Below, piece by piece: positions 8,102 through 17,144 of a stretch of DNA of 35,250 nucleotides; within the stretch, counting starts at the first letter, position 1; every line of letters begins with the position of its first letter. Source of the stretch: Pseudomonadales bacterium (GTDB lineage: Bacteria; Pseudomonadota; Gammaproteobacteria; Pseudomonadales; Azotimanducaceae); NCBI GenBank assembly GCA_028283025.1, contig JAPYNO010000109.1:1-35250 (forward strand), read 5' to 3'. The notes under the pieces were generated by a model. The model was not told where the DNA came from. It did no database searches and worked only from the letters and a program-made list of their open reading frames with translations. A program made the position numbers and the translations under genes.

Positions 8102-9124
8102 ATGCCGGAAGTTTGGCTGCTGACCGGCCACAAGGCTGGCGACAATGCGCAGATGCGCGCCCTCGCTAGTGCGCTCGACTTTGAGGCTCGCGAGATTGCC
8201 ATGCGTTATTCACGCATCGAACTCATGGTGACGCTCACCGGAAGGCCAAGCCTTGCAGGCATCGAAGCGCAATCGAGGCGACTGATTAAGCCGCCTTGGC
8301 CGGCGCTCGTGCTCACCGCCGGGCGGCGCAACGAAGCGGCGGCGCGCTATATCGGCAAAGCGTCTGGGGGCGGAACGAAAATCGTGCATCTCGGCAGGCC
8401 GTGGCACCATCCAAGCAACTTTGACCTCGTATTGTTCACGCCGCAGTACCTGCTTGAAGCGGGAGAAGGGCTTGTGGAACTAGAGCTTGCATTGCAATCC
8501 CCAACACACACTCAAACAACGACTTCGCGTTTCAGTCACTTGCCGAGGCCACACATCGCGCTCCTGATCGGCGGCAACAGTGGTGCTTTGACGCTTGCAT
8601 CGAGGCATACCAAACGCCTCACTCGCCTCACGACCGAGCTCGCCGAGTCGCTATCGGGAAGCTTGCTCATCTCAACGAGTGCGCGAACGCCTGCGCTTGT
8701 CACAGCGCATCTGAAAAATATCCAACTGCCTCACCATCTCTGGTGCTGGGGACAAGCCGACAACCCATACGCGGACTATCTCGCAAGCGCCGATGCCGTG
8801 ATCGTGACCTGCGACAGCGCATCAATGCTGAGCGATGCGCTGGCATCAAGAAAGCCGGTTCTGCTCTTTGACTTCTCCGATGCCGATTGGTGGCGGCACG
8901 CGGCGAACTATCGCTTGAACGCCCTCGCGCACAGAGCAGCCATGCGCCTTGCGCCGCGCAGGATACAACGCGATATTGGGCGGCTTCAAGAGCGGCTCGT
9001 CGAATCCGGCCATGCGAGTTGGCTCGTTGAAGGACTCACGCAATTGCCGAGCTGCACGCCCTACGAGAATACAGATTTGATGCGGGCAGCCAATGCGGTC
9101 AAGAAGCTACTCGGCGTGGATTGA
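8102..9124 (+). CDS. ELM1-family protein (mitochondrial fission ELM1/DUF1022-like)
   Basis: A 340-residue protein that begins [20 protein letters not shown], the hallmark N-terminus of the bacterial ELM1 family. It has two Rossmann-like halves as in GT-B glycosyltransferases: LIGGNSGA in the middle, then [18 protein letters not shown] in the second half, a pattern like the sugar-nucleotide site of GT-B folds. The bacterial function is not established; proximity to lptFG suggests envelope glycan or lipid work, which is inference. The ATG is chosen over an in-frame TTG five codons upstream because the family sequence begins right after it. Confidence 0.82.
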   Translation: MPEVWLLTGHKAGDNAQMRALASALDFEAREIAMRYSRIELMVTLTGRPSLAGIEAQSRRLIKPPWPALVLTAGRRNEAAARYIGKASGGGTKIVHLGRPWHHPSNFDLVLFTPQYLLEAGEGLVELELALQSPTHTQTTTSRFSHLPRPHIALLIGGNSGALTLASRHTKRLTRLTTELAESLSGSLLISTSARTPALVTAHLKNIQLPHHLWCWGQADNPYADYLASADAVIVTCDSASMLSDALASRKPVLLFDFSDADWWRHAANYRLNALAHRAAMRLAPRRIQRDIGRLQERLVESGHASWLVEGLTQLPSCTPYENTDLMRAANAVKKLLGVD

Positions 9125-9162
9125 TACAATTTTCGTTGATTTGCACTCGATTCACGCCTGCT

Positions 9163-10143
9163 ATGAAATCTCCTGTCGTCGTTTCCGTCACTGGTGCCGC
9201 TGGTCAAATCGGCTATGCGCTGCTCTTTCGCATCGCCTCCGGGCAACTCTTGGGGCCGCACCAGCCAGTCATTCTCAAGCTCCTTGAAATCACGCCAGCG
9301 CTCGATGCGCTCAGCGGCGCGATCATGGAACTTCACGACTGCGCCTTTGACTTGCTTGAGGACGTGCAAGCGAGCGACAACCCAGAGGTCGCATTCGCAG
9401 ACACAGATGCCGCGCTTCTCGTCGGCTCTAGGCCGCGCACAGCGGGCATGGAGCGCAAGGATCTTCTCGAAGCCAATGCAGCCATCTTTTCAGTGCAAGG
9501 GCGCGCGCTCGATGCGGTCGCTTCCCGTGACGTGCGCGTGCTTGTCGTCGGCAACCCAGCCAACACCAACTGCCTGATCGCGCAGCACAACGCGCCCGGC
9601 CTTGACGCCGCGCAGTTCAGCGCCATGACAAGGCTCGACCATAATCGCGCCAAAGCGCAGCTTGCAGAGCAGGTCGGTGCGCATGTCAGCCGCATCGAGC
9701 GACTCTGCATCTGGGGCAATCACTCCGCCACGCAGTACCCGGACATCACCAACGCGAAGGTTGATGGACGCCCTGCCACCGAGCTCGTCAATGCCGCGTG
9801 GGTTTCAGATACGTTCATTCCATCGGTTCAGCAGCGCGGCGCCGCGATTATCAAAGCGCGCGGCGCTTCCTCTGCGGCATCTGCCGCCAACGCCGCCATC
9901 GAGCACATGCGCGACTGGCTCAAAGGCAGCGGCGGCAAGGACGTGGTGAGCATGGGTGTGTGTTCGGACGGCAGCTTCGAGACTGATCCCGGACTCATCT
10001 ATTCGTTTCCTTGCCACACGGCGGACGGCAAGTGGCAGATCGAGCAGTCCTGGTCAATCGGAGAAGAAAGCCGCAAGCGCATGATGCGCACGCAAGCCGA
10101 GCTCATCGAAGAGCGTGATGCCGTCAGGCATCTACTGCTGTGA
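9163..10143 (+). CDS. mdh: Malate dehydrogenase (NAD-dependent)
   Basis: Oxidises malate to oxaloacetate in the TCA cycle. The Rossmann motif is GAAGQIGY (11-18). Substrate arginines R92 and R98 are in [12 protein letters not shown], the proton-relay pair is D159 and H187 ([18 protein letters not shown]), and R162 completes the site. The length, 326 residues, and these motifs match the cytosolic/plant-type bacterial MDH rather than the LDH-like type. The open frame extends upstream, but the ATG before [10 protein letters not shown] is the family start. It ends 12 bp from the convergent NnrU-family gene. Confidence 0.95.
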   Translation: MKSPVVVSVTGAAGQIGYALLFRIASGQLLGPHQPVILKLLEITPALDALSGAIMELHDCAFDLLEDVQASDNPEVAFADTDAALLVGSRPRTAGMERKDLLEANAAIFSVQGRALDAVASRDVRVLVVGNPANTNCLIAQHNAPGLDAAQFSAMTRLDHNRAKAQLAEQVGAHVSRIERLCIWGNHSATQYPDITNAKVDGRPATELVNAAWVSDTFIPSVQQRGAAIIKARGASSAASAANAAIEHMRDWLKGSGGKDVVSMGVCSDGSFETDPGLIYSFPCHTADGKWQIEQSWSIGEESRKRMMRTQAELIEERDAVRHLLL

Positions 10144-10155
10144 TGGATGAGGTTT

Positions 10156-10845
10156 TTACCAGATCGCCACGCCCGACACGAATGCGTGTCCCCACCAGAG
10201 GGCAAGATAGGCGATGAGCGTCAAGATGGGCGCAAAAATGCCGAACTCTTTGACTCGCAAGGACTGCCTCCCTCTGGCAATGGCGGCAAACGGAACGACT
10301 GAAGTGGCTTCGCTGAAGGCTTGCCATGAAGCACCGAACACCGCCTGCTTGCGCCGATCAATGAGCCTCATGCCGTAGCCCGAAACGAGCGCGATCGCGC
10401 CAAAGAAGATGAGTGACGGCGGGTCGCCGTTGACCAACATGTGGGTGAGCGCCCAGATAAGTATTGCGGATTGCACCGGATGGCGGGTGATGCGCATCAC
10501 ACCGACAACAGGCACTTCTTCGCCTTGATCGAGCACGACGCCGACCGTAGATGGATTGCGATGTACGAGTCCACCAATCAACAGGAACAGCGCGACGGGC
10601 ATCAGAAAAAGCGCGAGAACACGCATCCATTCGAAAGTCGGCCAGAACACGACACTCGGCACGCTGTCGTTATAGACCCGCACGAACAGCACCAAGATGA
10701 CGAGCGAAAGCAGCGAGTAGATGCCCAGATACGCCTTTTCGCCCATGCTGCCCACAAGCGCCTTGCGAAGCCCAGAACTTGTGATTCCGAGATGCTGCAG
10801 GACAAACAGCAGCGCCAGCACGCACAACCAAGCAAATTCGCTCAT
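10156..10845 (-). CDS. NnrU-family integral membrane protein
   Basis: A 229-residue polytopic membrane protein with about six hydrophobic helices. The sequence GVMRITRHPVQSAILIWAL is the NnrU/isoprenylcysteine-methyltransferase-like motif in which an Arg-His-Pro triplet precedes a membrane helix. NnrU proteins were named from nitrite/NO reductase regions, but most occur elsewhere and the activity is unknown. No denitrification gene is near. It stands as a single gene, convergent with mdh and divergent from the first NTF2-like gene. Confidence 0.85.
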   Translation of the reverse strand: MSEFAWLCVLALLFVLQHLGITSSGLRKALVGSMGEKAYLGIYSLLSLVILVLFVRVYNDSVPSVVFWPTFEWMRVLALFLMPVALFLLIGGLVHRNPSTVGVVLDQGEEVPVVGVMRITRHPVQSAILIWALTHMLVNGDPPSLIFFGAIALVSGYGMRLIDRRKQAVFGASWQAFSEATSVVPFAAIARGRQSLRVKEFGIFAPILTLIAYLALWWGHAFVSGVAIW

Positions 10846-10954
10846 CGAAAAGCCACCACAACAAGGAACACACCAATTTTAACGAAGATGCGCAGAAACG
10901 CTCAGAAAGTGAGTTTGCTACAGTGTGAGATTGTTCTTCTCATGCCGACGACAT

Positions 10955-12052
10955 ATGGATATGCCAATCACCGCACCATTAGAGCGTCGGCACATGCCTA
11001 GCGACTACGAGGTTTCGCTCGCCCAATATACACACCGCGGAAGCGGCGAAGAAGTCCGTATTCCAGACGACTTCGGCCCCGGGCATTCAATGCGCGGCTT
11101 TGAGGAAACCTACCGCAATATCATTGACTACATCGTGCGCATTACTTTCCGCATTTGGGAAGACCGGGACGTTGAATACATCCGACGCACCTACTCCGAC
11201 GATTCGCTCGTGTTCGATGACTACGGCCTGCAAACCGGCGCGGCCAAGATTGTCGCCGACACCTATCACACCACCGGCGCGTTTTCAGACATTGTGCTGC
11301 TCGCCGATGAGATTGTGTGGGCAGGCGACGATGAGGTCGGCTTTCACACCTCGCACCGCACTCTCATTCGCGGCACCAACGACGGTGCGAGCCGATATGG
11401 GCCTGCGACAGGCCGCTTGATCGATGTCTTAGTGATTGCCAACTGTGTGGCGCGCGAGAACGAGATTTTCCTTGAGCACGTCCTCTACAACAACTCTTCG
11501 ATGCTCGGGCAGCTCGGTTACTCGGTGCATGAGATGGCGAGACTGCTCGCTGCCGATGCGCCAGCAGGCTGGCCGCGAAGCGATGCTGTTTGGCAAGCGC
11601 TGCGCAACGCGACGAAGCCTGCGCGCCCAATTTCAGAGCAAGCGCCTTTTGACGGGTTCGATGTAGATCGCTTTGAGCGCGAAGTCTTCGAGGCGACCTG
11701 GTGCGGGTCGCACGATGTTCGATTGGACGCCTACTACGCGCCAGACTGCAAATGCTGGGGAACGACTGATCGACATTTCGTGGGCGCGAGCGCTCTGCTC
11801 GCGCAGGTGCGCACGCTGCGCATGCCGTTTTCGAGTTTTGAACCGCAAGTCGATGAGGTGTATTGGATGGGGAACGAGCAGGAGGGCTACCTGACATCCT
11901 TGAGGTGGAGTGTCGATGCGCTGCTGTGCGGTGCAGGTGTGCAAATCTGGGGCATCACCCAGCACGAAATTGTGAATGGACGCATACGACGAGAATGGAT
12001 GCTCTTCAATGAACTCGATTTGATGATGCAAATAGCGAGGATCCATCCATGA
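10955..12052 (+). CDS. Tandem NTF2/SnoaL-like domain protein, paralogue A1
   Basis: About 365 residues forming two NTF2-like (SnoaL/ketosteroid isomerase-type) cone domains, roughly 50-200 and 235-360. The first domain carries the block THSHRTLIRGTND-x-YGPATGR, closely matched in paralogue A2 (LSSHRIL-x-FGPATGK). Enzymes with this fold are cyclases, isomerases, dehydratases and hydrolases of small polar or polyketide molecules; the reaction here is unknown. It overlaps the next gene by ATGA, so A1 and B1 are translationally coupled. The start is uncertain among ATGs at 10955, 10961 and 10994; none has a strong Shine-Dalgarno. Fold-level call is moderately sure; function is not assigned. Confidence 0.75.
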   Translation: MDMPITAPLERRHMPSDYEVSLAQYTHRGSGEEVRIPDDFGPGHSMRGFEETYRNIIDYIVRITFRIWEDRDVEYIRRTYSDDSLVFDDYGLQTGAAKIVADTYHTTGAFSDIVLLADEIVWAGDDEVGFHTSHRTLIRGTNDGASRYGPATGRLIDVLVIANCVARENEIFLEHVLYNNSSMLGQLGYSVHEMARLLAADAPAGWPRSDAVWQALRNATKPARPISEQAPFDGFDVDRFEREVFEATWCGSHDVRLDAYYAPDCKCWGTTDRHFVGASALLAQVRTLRMPFSSFEPQVDEVYWMGNEQEGYLTSLRWSVDALLCGAGVQIWGITQHEIVNGRIRREWMLFNELDLMMQIARIHP

Positions 12053-13047
12053 ATGATGTTCAATCTGCGAAGTCATTGGTGCTTCGCTACTTTGATGCGC
12101 TCGAGAACGCCGAGTTCGGCACCCTTGCCGATGTGGTCGAGCGCTTCACAGCCAAGGACTACTTTGTGCGGGCGGTGCACCCCTTCAACGAGATCGATGG
12201 CGCGAGCGCCTGTGCGGAGCACCTGATCGCGCCAATATGGCGATCGATTCGTCCGGTAGAGCGCCGTCAGGAAGTGCTTATGGCGGCGCCTAATCTCATT
12301 GATGGCGGACTGTGGGTGACGAGCATGGGCAAGCTGCTCGGCCTGTTCGACGAGCCGCTGCTCGGTATTCCGGCGCATCGCAAGCTCGTGATGCTTCCCT
12401 ACTGTGAATTCCACAAGGTTGAAGGCGAGAAGATCGTCGAATCAGCCTTCTTCTGCGATCTCATCAGCCTCATGCAGCAGGTCGGGTTGCACCCGCTACC
12501 CATGCAAACCGGTGCAGCGATCTTGAATCCGGGTCCGAAGACGCAGGATGGACTCCTATTCGCGCCGCAAGATCCGAACGAGTCCCAAGCAACCCTCGAT
12601 CTCATCATGCGCATGTGCTCAGACCTTGTGGACAAGGACGGATTTCAATCGCCCAATTCTTCACTCGCGGACACATGGCACGAGACGATGCTGTGGTTTG
12701 GCCCCGCTGGGATTGGCGCGACCTATACGATTCCGCGCTATCAGTTGCAGCATCAGGAGCCGTTTCGCAAAGGACTCGATCAGATCGACTTCAATGGTCA
12801 TGTGCTTGAGCACGCGGAAGGCGCCTATGGCGGCTGGTTCGGCTGGCCGAATCTGAAGATTCGGCAGGGCAGGGGATTTGTCGGAATGCCGGCTTCAGAG
12901 CAAATGACGGAGATGCGTGTCGTAGATATCTACCGGCGAGAGGGAGAAAAGCTCGCAGAAAATTGGATATTCATCGATATGTTGCATTACCTGAAGCTGC
13001 TTGGACTCGATATCCTTGCGCGCAACCAGGCAATTCGCAGTCTATAG
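12049..13047 (+). CDS. Tandem NTF2/SnoaL-like domain protein, paralogue B1
   Basis: A 332-residue protein built of two NTF2-like domains. Paralogous to B2: both have PGPxTxDGL at 161-169 and WxGPAGIG at 216-223, followed by a conserved HQxPF at 235-239 and an AENW motif near the C-terminus, at nearly identical numbering. The HQ and GPAGIG segments probably line the pocket of the second domain. Function is unknown; pairing with A1 in one coupled transcription unit suggests the two act in the same pathway or as a complex. The 3' end overlaps the convergent symporter gene through the six-base palindrome CTATAG, which encodes Leu-stop on both strands. Confidence 0.75.
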   Translation: MNDVQSAKSLVLRYFDALENAEFGTLADVVERFTAKDYFVRAVHPFNEIDGASACAEHLIAPIWRSIRPVERRQEVLMAAPNLIDGGLWVTSMGKLLGLFDEPLLGIPAHRKLVMLPYCEFHKVEGEKIVESAFFCDLISLMQQVGLHPLPMQTGAAILNPGPKTQDGLLFAPQDPNESQATLDLIMRMCSDLVDKDGFQSPNSSLADTWHETMLWFGPAGIGATYTIPRYQLQHQEPFRKGLDQIDFNGHVLEHAEGAYGGWFGWPNLKIRQGRGFVGMPASEQMTEMRVVDIYRREGEKLAENWIFIDMLHYLKLLGLDILARNQAIRSL

Positions 13048-14649
13048 GAGCGTCTGCGCAAGCCACAAGGCCGCGACACAGACGAGAAAGTAGGCGAGCA
13101 GATAGTAGCTTGCACGATCCACTTTGCCCGGCACCACATACCAACCTTCCTGCTGTTCGGCGAGATTTTCGCGCGCGAACTTTGCCTGCTGGCCGCGCAC
13201 GGTGTATTCCGATTCTTCGCTTTGACGGCCATCCAAGATCAGGCTAAACATCCAGCCGACGCCTGTACTGACAACGCCTCCAATGACGCAGTACCATGGC
13301 CAAGCAATGTCTTGGAAGTATTCGATGTAGGCAAGCGTGAAGAATCCGGCTGCCACACCGACCATGAGGCCGCGCTCTGAAGCGTGCTTGGAGAAGAAGC
13401 CGAGGCCGAACATGGCGAGCTTGGCACCGACAAAGAATGAACCGACCTTGCTCAAGATCTCAAGCACCGAACCGTCGCTCTTGGTGAACATGATCGCTGG
13501 CACGACCATCAGCACCGCCCAGAATAATGTGAACCAGCGCGATGCCTTGAGGTAGTGTTCCGGCGAACGCTCCTTGGACACGAATTTCTCATAGAAGTCC
13601 AAGGTCGTGACGGTCGCCATGGAATTGAGGCTCGAATCGAGGCTCGACATGGCGGCGGCGAGAATGGCGGCTGTGATGATGCCCATGAGACCGGGCACGC
13701 CAACTTGCGCAACAAACTCAAGGACGATCAGGTTCTCTTGCTCGAAGTGACGGCCTTGATAGTGGGCGTAGAACAGGATGCCGAGGCCAAAAAATACCAC
13801 ATAGCCAAGAAAGGCCGCATAGCCCATGCTGATATAGGCCTTCTTAGCATCGCCGATGGTGCGCGCTGCGAGTGTGCGTTGAATCATCATCTGATTCACG
13901 CCGTAGACTACGATGTGATAGACCGACATAGCGATGACGCCAGTCCAGATGGTGCCAACCTTGGCCGGGTCGAAGGAATATTCGAATGGATCGGTGATGC
14001 CTTGCGCTTTCAGGCTGGTCAGTGTGCCGATGAAGCCGTCGGGCAATTCCGAGATCAGCAGAAACGCTGTGATACCCGCACCGAGCAGTAGGATGCCCGC
14101 TTGAATCACGTCGGTCCATATGACCGCGGAAATGCCACCGAGCATCGTGTAGGTGACTGCGACCACGGCGACGATAAGAATCGCATCGACGACCAAGATG
14201 CCAGTGACGAACTCAAGCACGAGTGCTGTCGTGTAGAGCATGATGCCTGAGTAAGCGATGTTGCCGAGCAGAAAGACCGCCGACATGAGCGTGCGCGAGG
14301 CGATGCCGAAGCGTTTTTCGAGGTAGTCGAAGATCGATGCCACACCGCTCATATAGAAAAACGGCAGGAACACCGTGATCACGACGAAGACGGCGATCGG
14401 GTAGTTGATGTGGATGAAGATGACGGAAAAGCCTTCGACATACGACCAGGCCGGACCGCCAAGAAAGGTCAGGGCACCGAAATAGGTGGCCACCACCGAA
14501 ATGCCGATCGCCCACCAAGGTGTGGTGCGCCGTCCCAAGTAGTAGTGCTCGGCTGTCTCGATACGCTTACTCAAGAAAAAGCCGAGCACCAAGGTGCCGA
14601 TGATGTAAGCGATAAGAATCGCCCAGTTGAGCGTGCCGAACTCGCTCAT
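13042..14649 (-). CDS. Sodium:solute symporter (SSS family)
   Basis: A 535-residue inner-membrane transporter with about 13 hydrophobic helices, beginning with an extracytoplasmic-in helix (LNWAILIAYIIGTLVLGFFL). The segment ISVVATYFGALTFLGGPAW matches the first-helix region of the LeuT-fold Na+ symporters, and AAAMSSLDSSLNS (helix 8) is the family's Na+-site sequence with conserved serines. Substrates of the family include sugars, proline, betaines, carboxylates and vitamins; the one here is unknown. It lies last in the minus-strand gene set, 57 bp after the TonB receptor, so it probably carries the same solute across the inner membrane. Its ribosome binding site lies in a stem-loop. Confidence 0.9.
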   Translation of the reverse strand: MSEFGTLNWAILIAYIIGTLVLGFFLSKRIETAEHYYLGRRTTPWWAIGISVVATYFGALTFLGGPAWSYVEGFSVIFIHINYPIAVFVVITVFLPFFYMSGVASIFDYLEKRFGIASRTLMSAVFLLGNIAYSGIMLYTTALVLEFVTGILVVDAILIVAVVAVTYTMLGGISAVIWTDVIQAGILLLGAGITAFLLISELPDGFIGTLTSLKAQGITDPFEYSFDPAKVGTIWTGVIAMSVYHIVVYGVNQMMIQRTLAARTIGDAKKAYISMGYAAFLGYVVFFGLGILFYAHYQGRHFEQENLIVLEFVAQVGVPGLMGIITAAILAAAMSSLDSSLNSMATVTTLDFYEKFVSKERSPEHYLKASRWFTLFWAVLMVVPAIMFTKSDGSVLEILSKVGSFFVGAKLAMFGLGFFSKHASERGLMVGVAAGFFTLAYIEYFQDIAWPWYCVIGGVVSTGVGWMFSLILDGRQSEESEYTVRGQQAKFARENLAEQQEGWYVVPGKVDRASYYLLAYFLVCVAALWLAQTLL

Positions 14650-14655
14650 GGCGAA

Positions 14656-14689
14656 TCCGCCTCTACATGTGCGTTCATGTCGAGGCGGA
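14656..14689 (-). promoter_or_regulatory. Stem-loop that buries the symporter ribosome binding site
   Basis: On the minus strand TCCGCCTC-G-ACAT pairs with ATGT-A-GAGGCGGA, giving 12 pairs with one G/A mismatch and an 8-nt loop. The 3' arm holds the AGAGGCGGA that serves as Shine-Dalgarno and ends six bases before the symporter ATG. No U-tract follows, so it is not a typical terminator. It could lower symporter translation relative to the receptor, respond to temperature or a ligand, or protect the mRNA end. Confidence 0.6.
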
Positions 14690-14706
14690 GTTTATGCTTC
14701 AGCAAC

Positions 14707-17031
14707 TCAATAGCGGCGCCGCACTGTCACGCCGTAGGTGCGGGGCACGCCCCAGTCGGTGAACGCGAGGTCGCCACCGAAGCGGGTCGCCTTCATCAGT
14801 ACGGCCTCGTCTTCAATGTTGTTGACGAAGGCGCGGATATTCCACTCCTCGTCACTCGAGGTCCACGTCAGGCTCAGGTCGGTCTTGGTATAGGCGTCTT
14901 GATTGCCGTAGAACCAAAGCGAGTCGTCGGCGCGGTATTCGTCACTGGCGAATAGCGTGATGCCCGGCTCGACACGTCCGTTAGCGCCAAGATCGAAGCT
15001 GTAGCTGCCGATGAGCGTGATGGTGTAGTCCGGTGAATGCTGTACTTGCAGGCCATCAAGCTGGAACAAGTTGTCGGTGCCGTTGATCGTCTCACCACCT
15101 TCTTGGTAGACATTCGGCAGCACGAAATCGCCGTAACTCGCATCTTGCAGCGTAATGCGGGCACCGAGCATGAGTGCTTCGCTTGGCAACCAGTCAATCT
15201 CGAGCTCAAGGCCAACCGACTCAATTTCGCCTGCATTGTCGGTGAAGGCGAGCGTCGTCACGCCGGTATCGACAAACCGCGTGGCCAACAGGTCCTCATA
15301 CATATTGGCATACAAGGATGCATTGACGCGCAGGGTGCCGCTCTGCAGCAGGTTCTTGCTACCGATCTCGTAGGCGATCACGGTTTGTTCGTCGTAAAAA
15401 TCGGTGCCGTTGAACGCGCCCTGCTGATTGCCGGCGAGGAAGCCGGTGGAGACCGTGAAGTACAGCATTGAGTCTGTGCCAATATCGTATTCCGCGCCGA
15501 GTTTCCAGGTGAAGCGGTCCCAACTGCCTTCGCCGTCATCGACTTCGAGAATGCTGAAATCGAGCTGGCGCGGGTTGTCGGGGTTCTGGCCGTAGATCTT
15601 CCATTCGCGCTCATCGTCCGTGTAGCGGGCTCCGGCGATGAAGCGAAGGTTGTCCTGCACTGCATAGGCCGCTTGTCCGTAGGCGGCTTGCGAAGTGGTT
15701 TCCACTTGAATCTGATTGGCCCAGGATGCGAAGGCATTTGTATCGGCGGGCACCACCGGCACGTTGTTCACGCCCGAAGCGAAGTCAAGCCAGAGAAATG
15801 CGTTGCTCAAGTCCTCTTGCAGGAAGAAGAGGCCAGCGACCCACTCAACCGGACCGTCTCCGGTCGATGTCAGTTGAAACTCTTGCTGCGAGGTGTCTGA
15901 GGTGATGAGGTTGCCGCAGGCTGTGCCGGAATAGGCCGAAAAGTCACAGTCCGCCCAGCGGAATTCGTCGTACTCCATCTCAGCGACGGTCACTTTGAGA
16001 TCGGCGAGTGCGAAGGAGTAGGTGGCGTCGAAGCCGATGGTGAGTTCTTCAAGGTCGCGCACCGGCTCGACATCGTCTTGGATTTTGTAGGGGTTGCCGA
16101 GCACAGGTGCCGACGTATCAAGCCCCGACGTATCCTTGTCGTCGAATCCGGCGAGCGCGCGCCCGCAGGTGCCGGCACACTCGTTGGAGCGACCGATGCG
16201 CTGGCGCATGACGCCACTGACACCATTGGTGAGGCCGGTTTCAAGGTTCACAGGCACGCCTTCGGCGTAGTAGCCAAAACTGCCATTGCCGAGTGAGTCG
16301 TCTTCCCACAGTTCGATGCGCACATTCAGATCAAAAAGGTCGTTGGGCGCGAACGCGAGTTGGCCGCGCAGATAGCCGGTGTCGGCATCTTTCAAGCCGC
16401 CGGAATCGCCGATGGTGATGTTCTCAACGTAGGGATCGCGCGTTTCGCTGACGCCGGCGATGCGAACGGCGAGCGTGTCGCTGAGCGCGAAGTTCGCGAA
16501 CCCTTCGGCGCGCACACGCTCATAATCACCGAGCGTAAACGCGAATCCGTAGTCGTTTTCATTAAAATCGGGCTTGTTGCTGATCACATGGATGAGCCCG
16601 CCGAACGAGTTGCGGCCAAAGAGTGTGCCCTGCGGCCCGCGCAAGACCTCTACCCGACCAACATCGACAAAGCCCGCGAGCGCTTGGCCGTGGCGAGGCC
16701 GATAGAGTCCGTCTGAGTAGAAAGACACCGCCACATCGTTGGCTTCAACTTGTTGCGTCCTTGCGCCGCGAAGCGCTGGCCTCGGGTCGTTGCCGGAAAG
16801 GCCAAGTTGCAGGCCGGGTGCGAGCTTGTCGAGGCTAAAAGCATCGGTGATGCCGAGGTTCAAGAGTTCATCGCCACTCACAGCGGTGACAGCGACCGAC
16901 ACGTCCTGAATGCTCTCGCTACGCTTTTGTGCGGTGACGACGACTTCTTCAATGACTTGTCCGAATGCGGAATAAGGTGCGCCGATGCCTAAAAAAGCGA
17001 GCGTCAGCAAAGCTGTGATGAGTTTTTTCAT
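14707..17031 (-). CDS. TonB-dependent outer-membrane receptor (no STN domain)
   Basis: A 774-residue outer-membrane active transporter. A signal peptide (KKLITALLTLAFLGIGA, cleavage near residue 24) is followed by the TonB box VIEEVVVTAQ, a plug domain (VEVLRGPQGTLFGRN) and a 22-strand barrel ending in an aromatic residue (VRRRY), the usual assembly signal. Two cysteine pairs (NECAGTCG and CDFSAYSGTACG) may form loop disulfides. Flanking dehydrogenase, symporter and LacI genes suggest it imports the catabolic substrate of this locus and is regulated with it. The ATG chosen has GGAGGGA seven bases upstream. Confidence 0.92.
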   Translation of the reverse strand: MKKLITALLTLAFLGIGAPYSAFGQVIEEVVVTAQKRSESIQDVSVAVTAVSGDELLNLGITDAFSLDKLAPGLQLGLSGNDPRPALRGARTQQVEANDVAVSFYSDGLYRPRHGQALAGFVDVGRVEVLRGPQGTLFGRNSFGGLIHVISNKPDFNENDYGFAFTLGDYERVRAEGFANFALSDTLAVRIAGVSETRDPYVENITIGDSGGLKDADTGYLRGQLAFAPNDLFDLNVRIELWEDDSLGNGSFGYYAEGVPVNLETGLTNGVSGVMRQRIGRSNECAGTCGRALAGFDDKDTSGLDTSAPVLGNPYKIQDDVEPVRDLEELTIGFDATYSFALADLKVTVAEMEYDEFRWADCDFSAYSGTACGNLITSDTSQQEFQLTSTGDGPVEWVAGLFFLQEDLSNAFLWLDFASGVNNVPVVPADTNAFASWANQIQVETTSQAAYGQAAYAVQDNLRFIAGARYTDDEREWKIYGQNPDNPRQLDFSILEVDDGEGSWDRFTWKLGAEYDIGTDSMLYFTVSTGFLAGNQQGAFNGTDFYDEQTVIAYEIGSKNLLQSGTLRVNASLYANMYEDLLATRFVDTGVTTLAFTDNAGEIESVGLELEIDWLPSEALMLGARITLQDASYGDFVLPNVYQEGGETINGTDNLFQLDGLQVQHSPDYTITLIGSYSFDLGANGRVEPGITLFASDEYRADDSLWFYGNQDAYTKTDLSLTWTSSDEEWNIRAFVNNIEDEAVLMKATRFGGDLAFTDWGVPRTYGVTVRRRY

Positions 17032-17054
17032 CTGCGGTCCCTCCAAAATCCAAC

Positions 17055-17104
17055 TGTGTATTGCGCCTTATGTGTTGTTGATGCACTGCACAACACGATA
17101 CACA
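17055..17104. promoter_or_regulatory. Nested inverted repeats upstream of the TonB receptor (possible LacI-family operator)
   Basis: GTGTTGT (17072-17078) and ACAACAC (17090-17096) form one inverted repeat and TGTGTAT (17055-17061) and ATACACA (17098-17104) another, off-centre from it. They occupy the 113-bp gap between the HisD-like gene and the receptor gene, where a promoter for receptor and symporter would sit. LacI-family regulators bind inverted repeats, and one is encoded two genes upstream; linking the two is inference. Confidence 0.35.
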
Positions 17105-17144
17105 AGACATGAAAACCTATTTTGACTGCGAATGCAAGCAGCGG

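Noticed and set aside
10925..10954. GTG start for A1 upstream of the first ATG
   Set aside because: The added ten residues are unlike its paralogue and no ribosome binding site precedes it.
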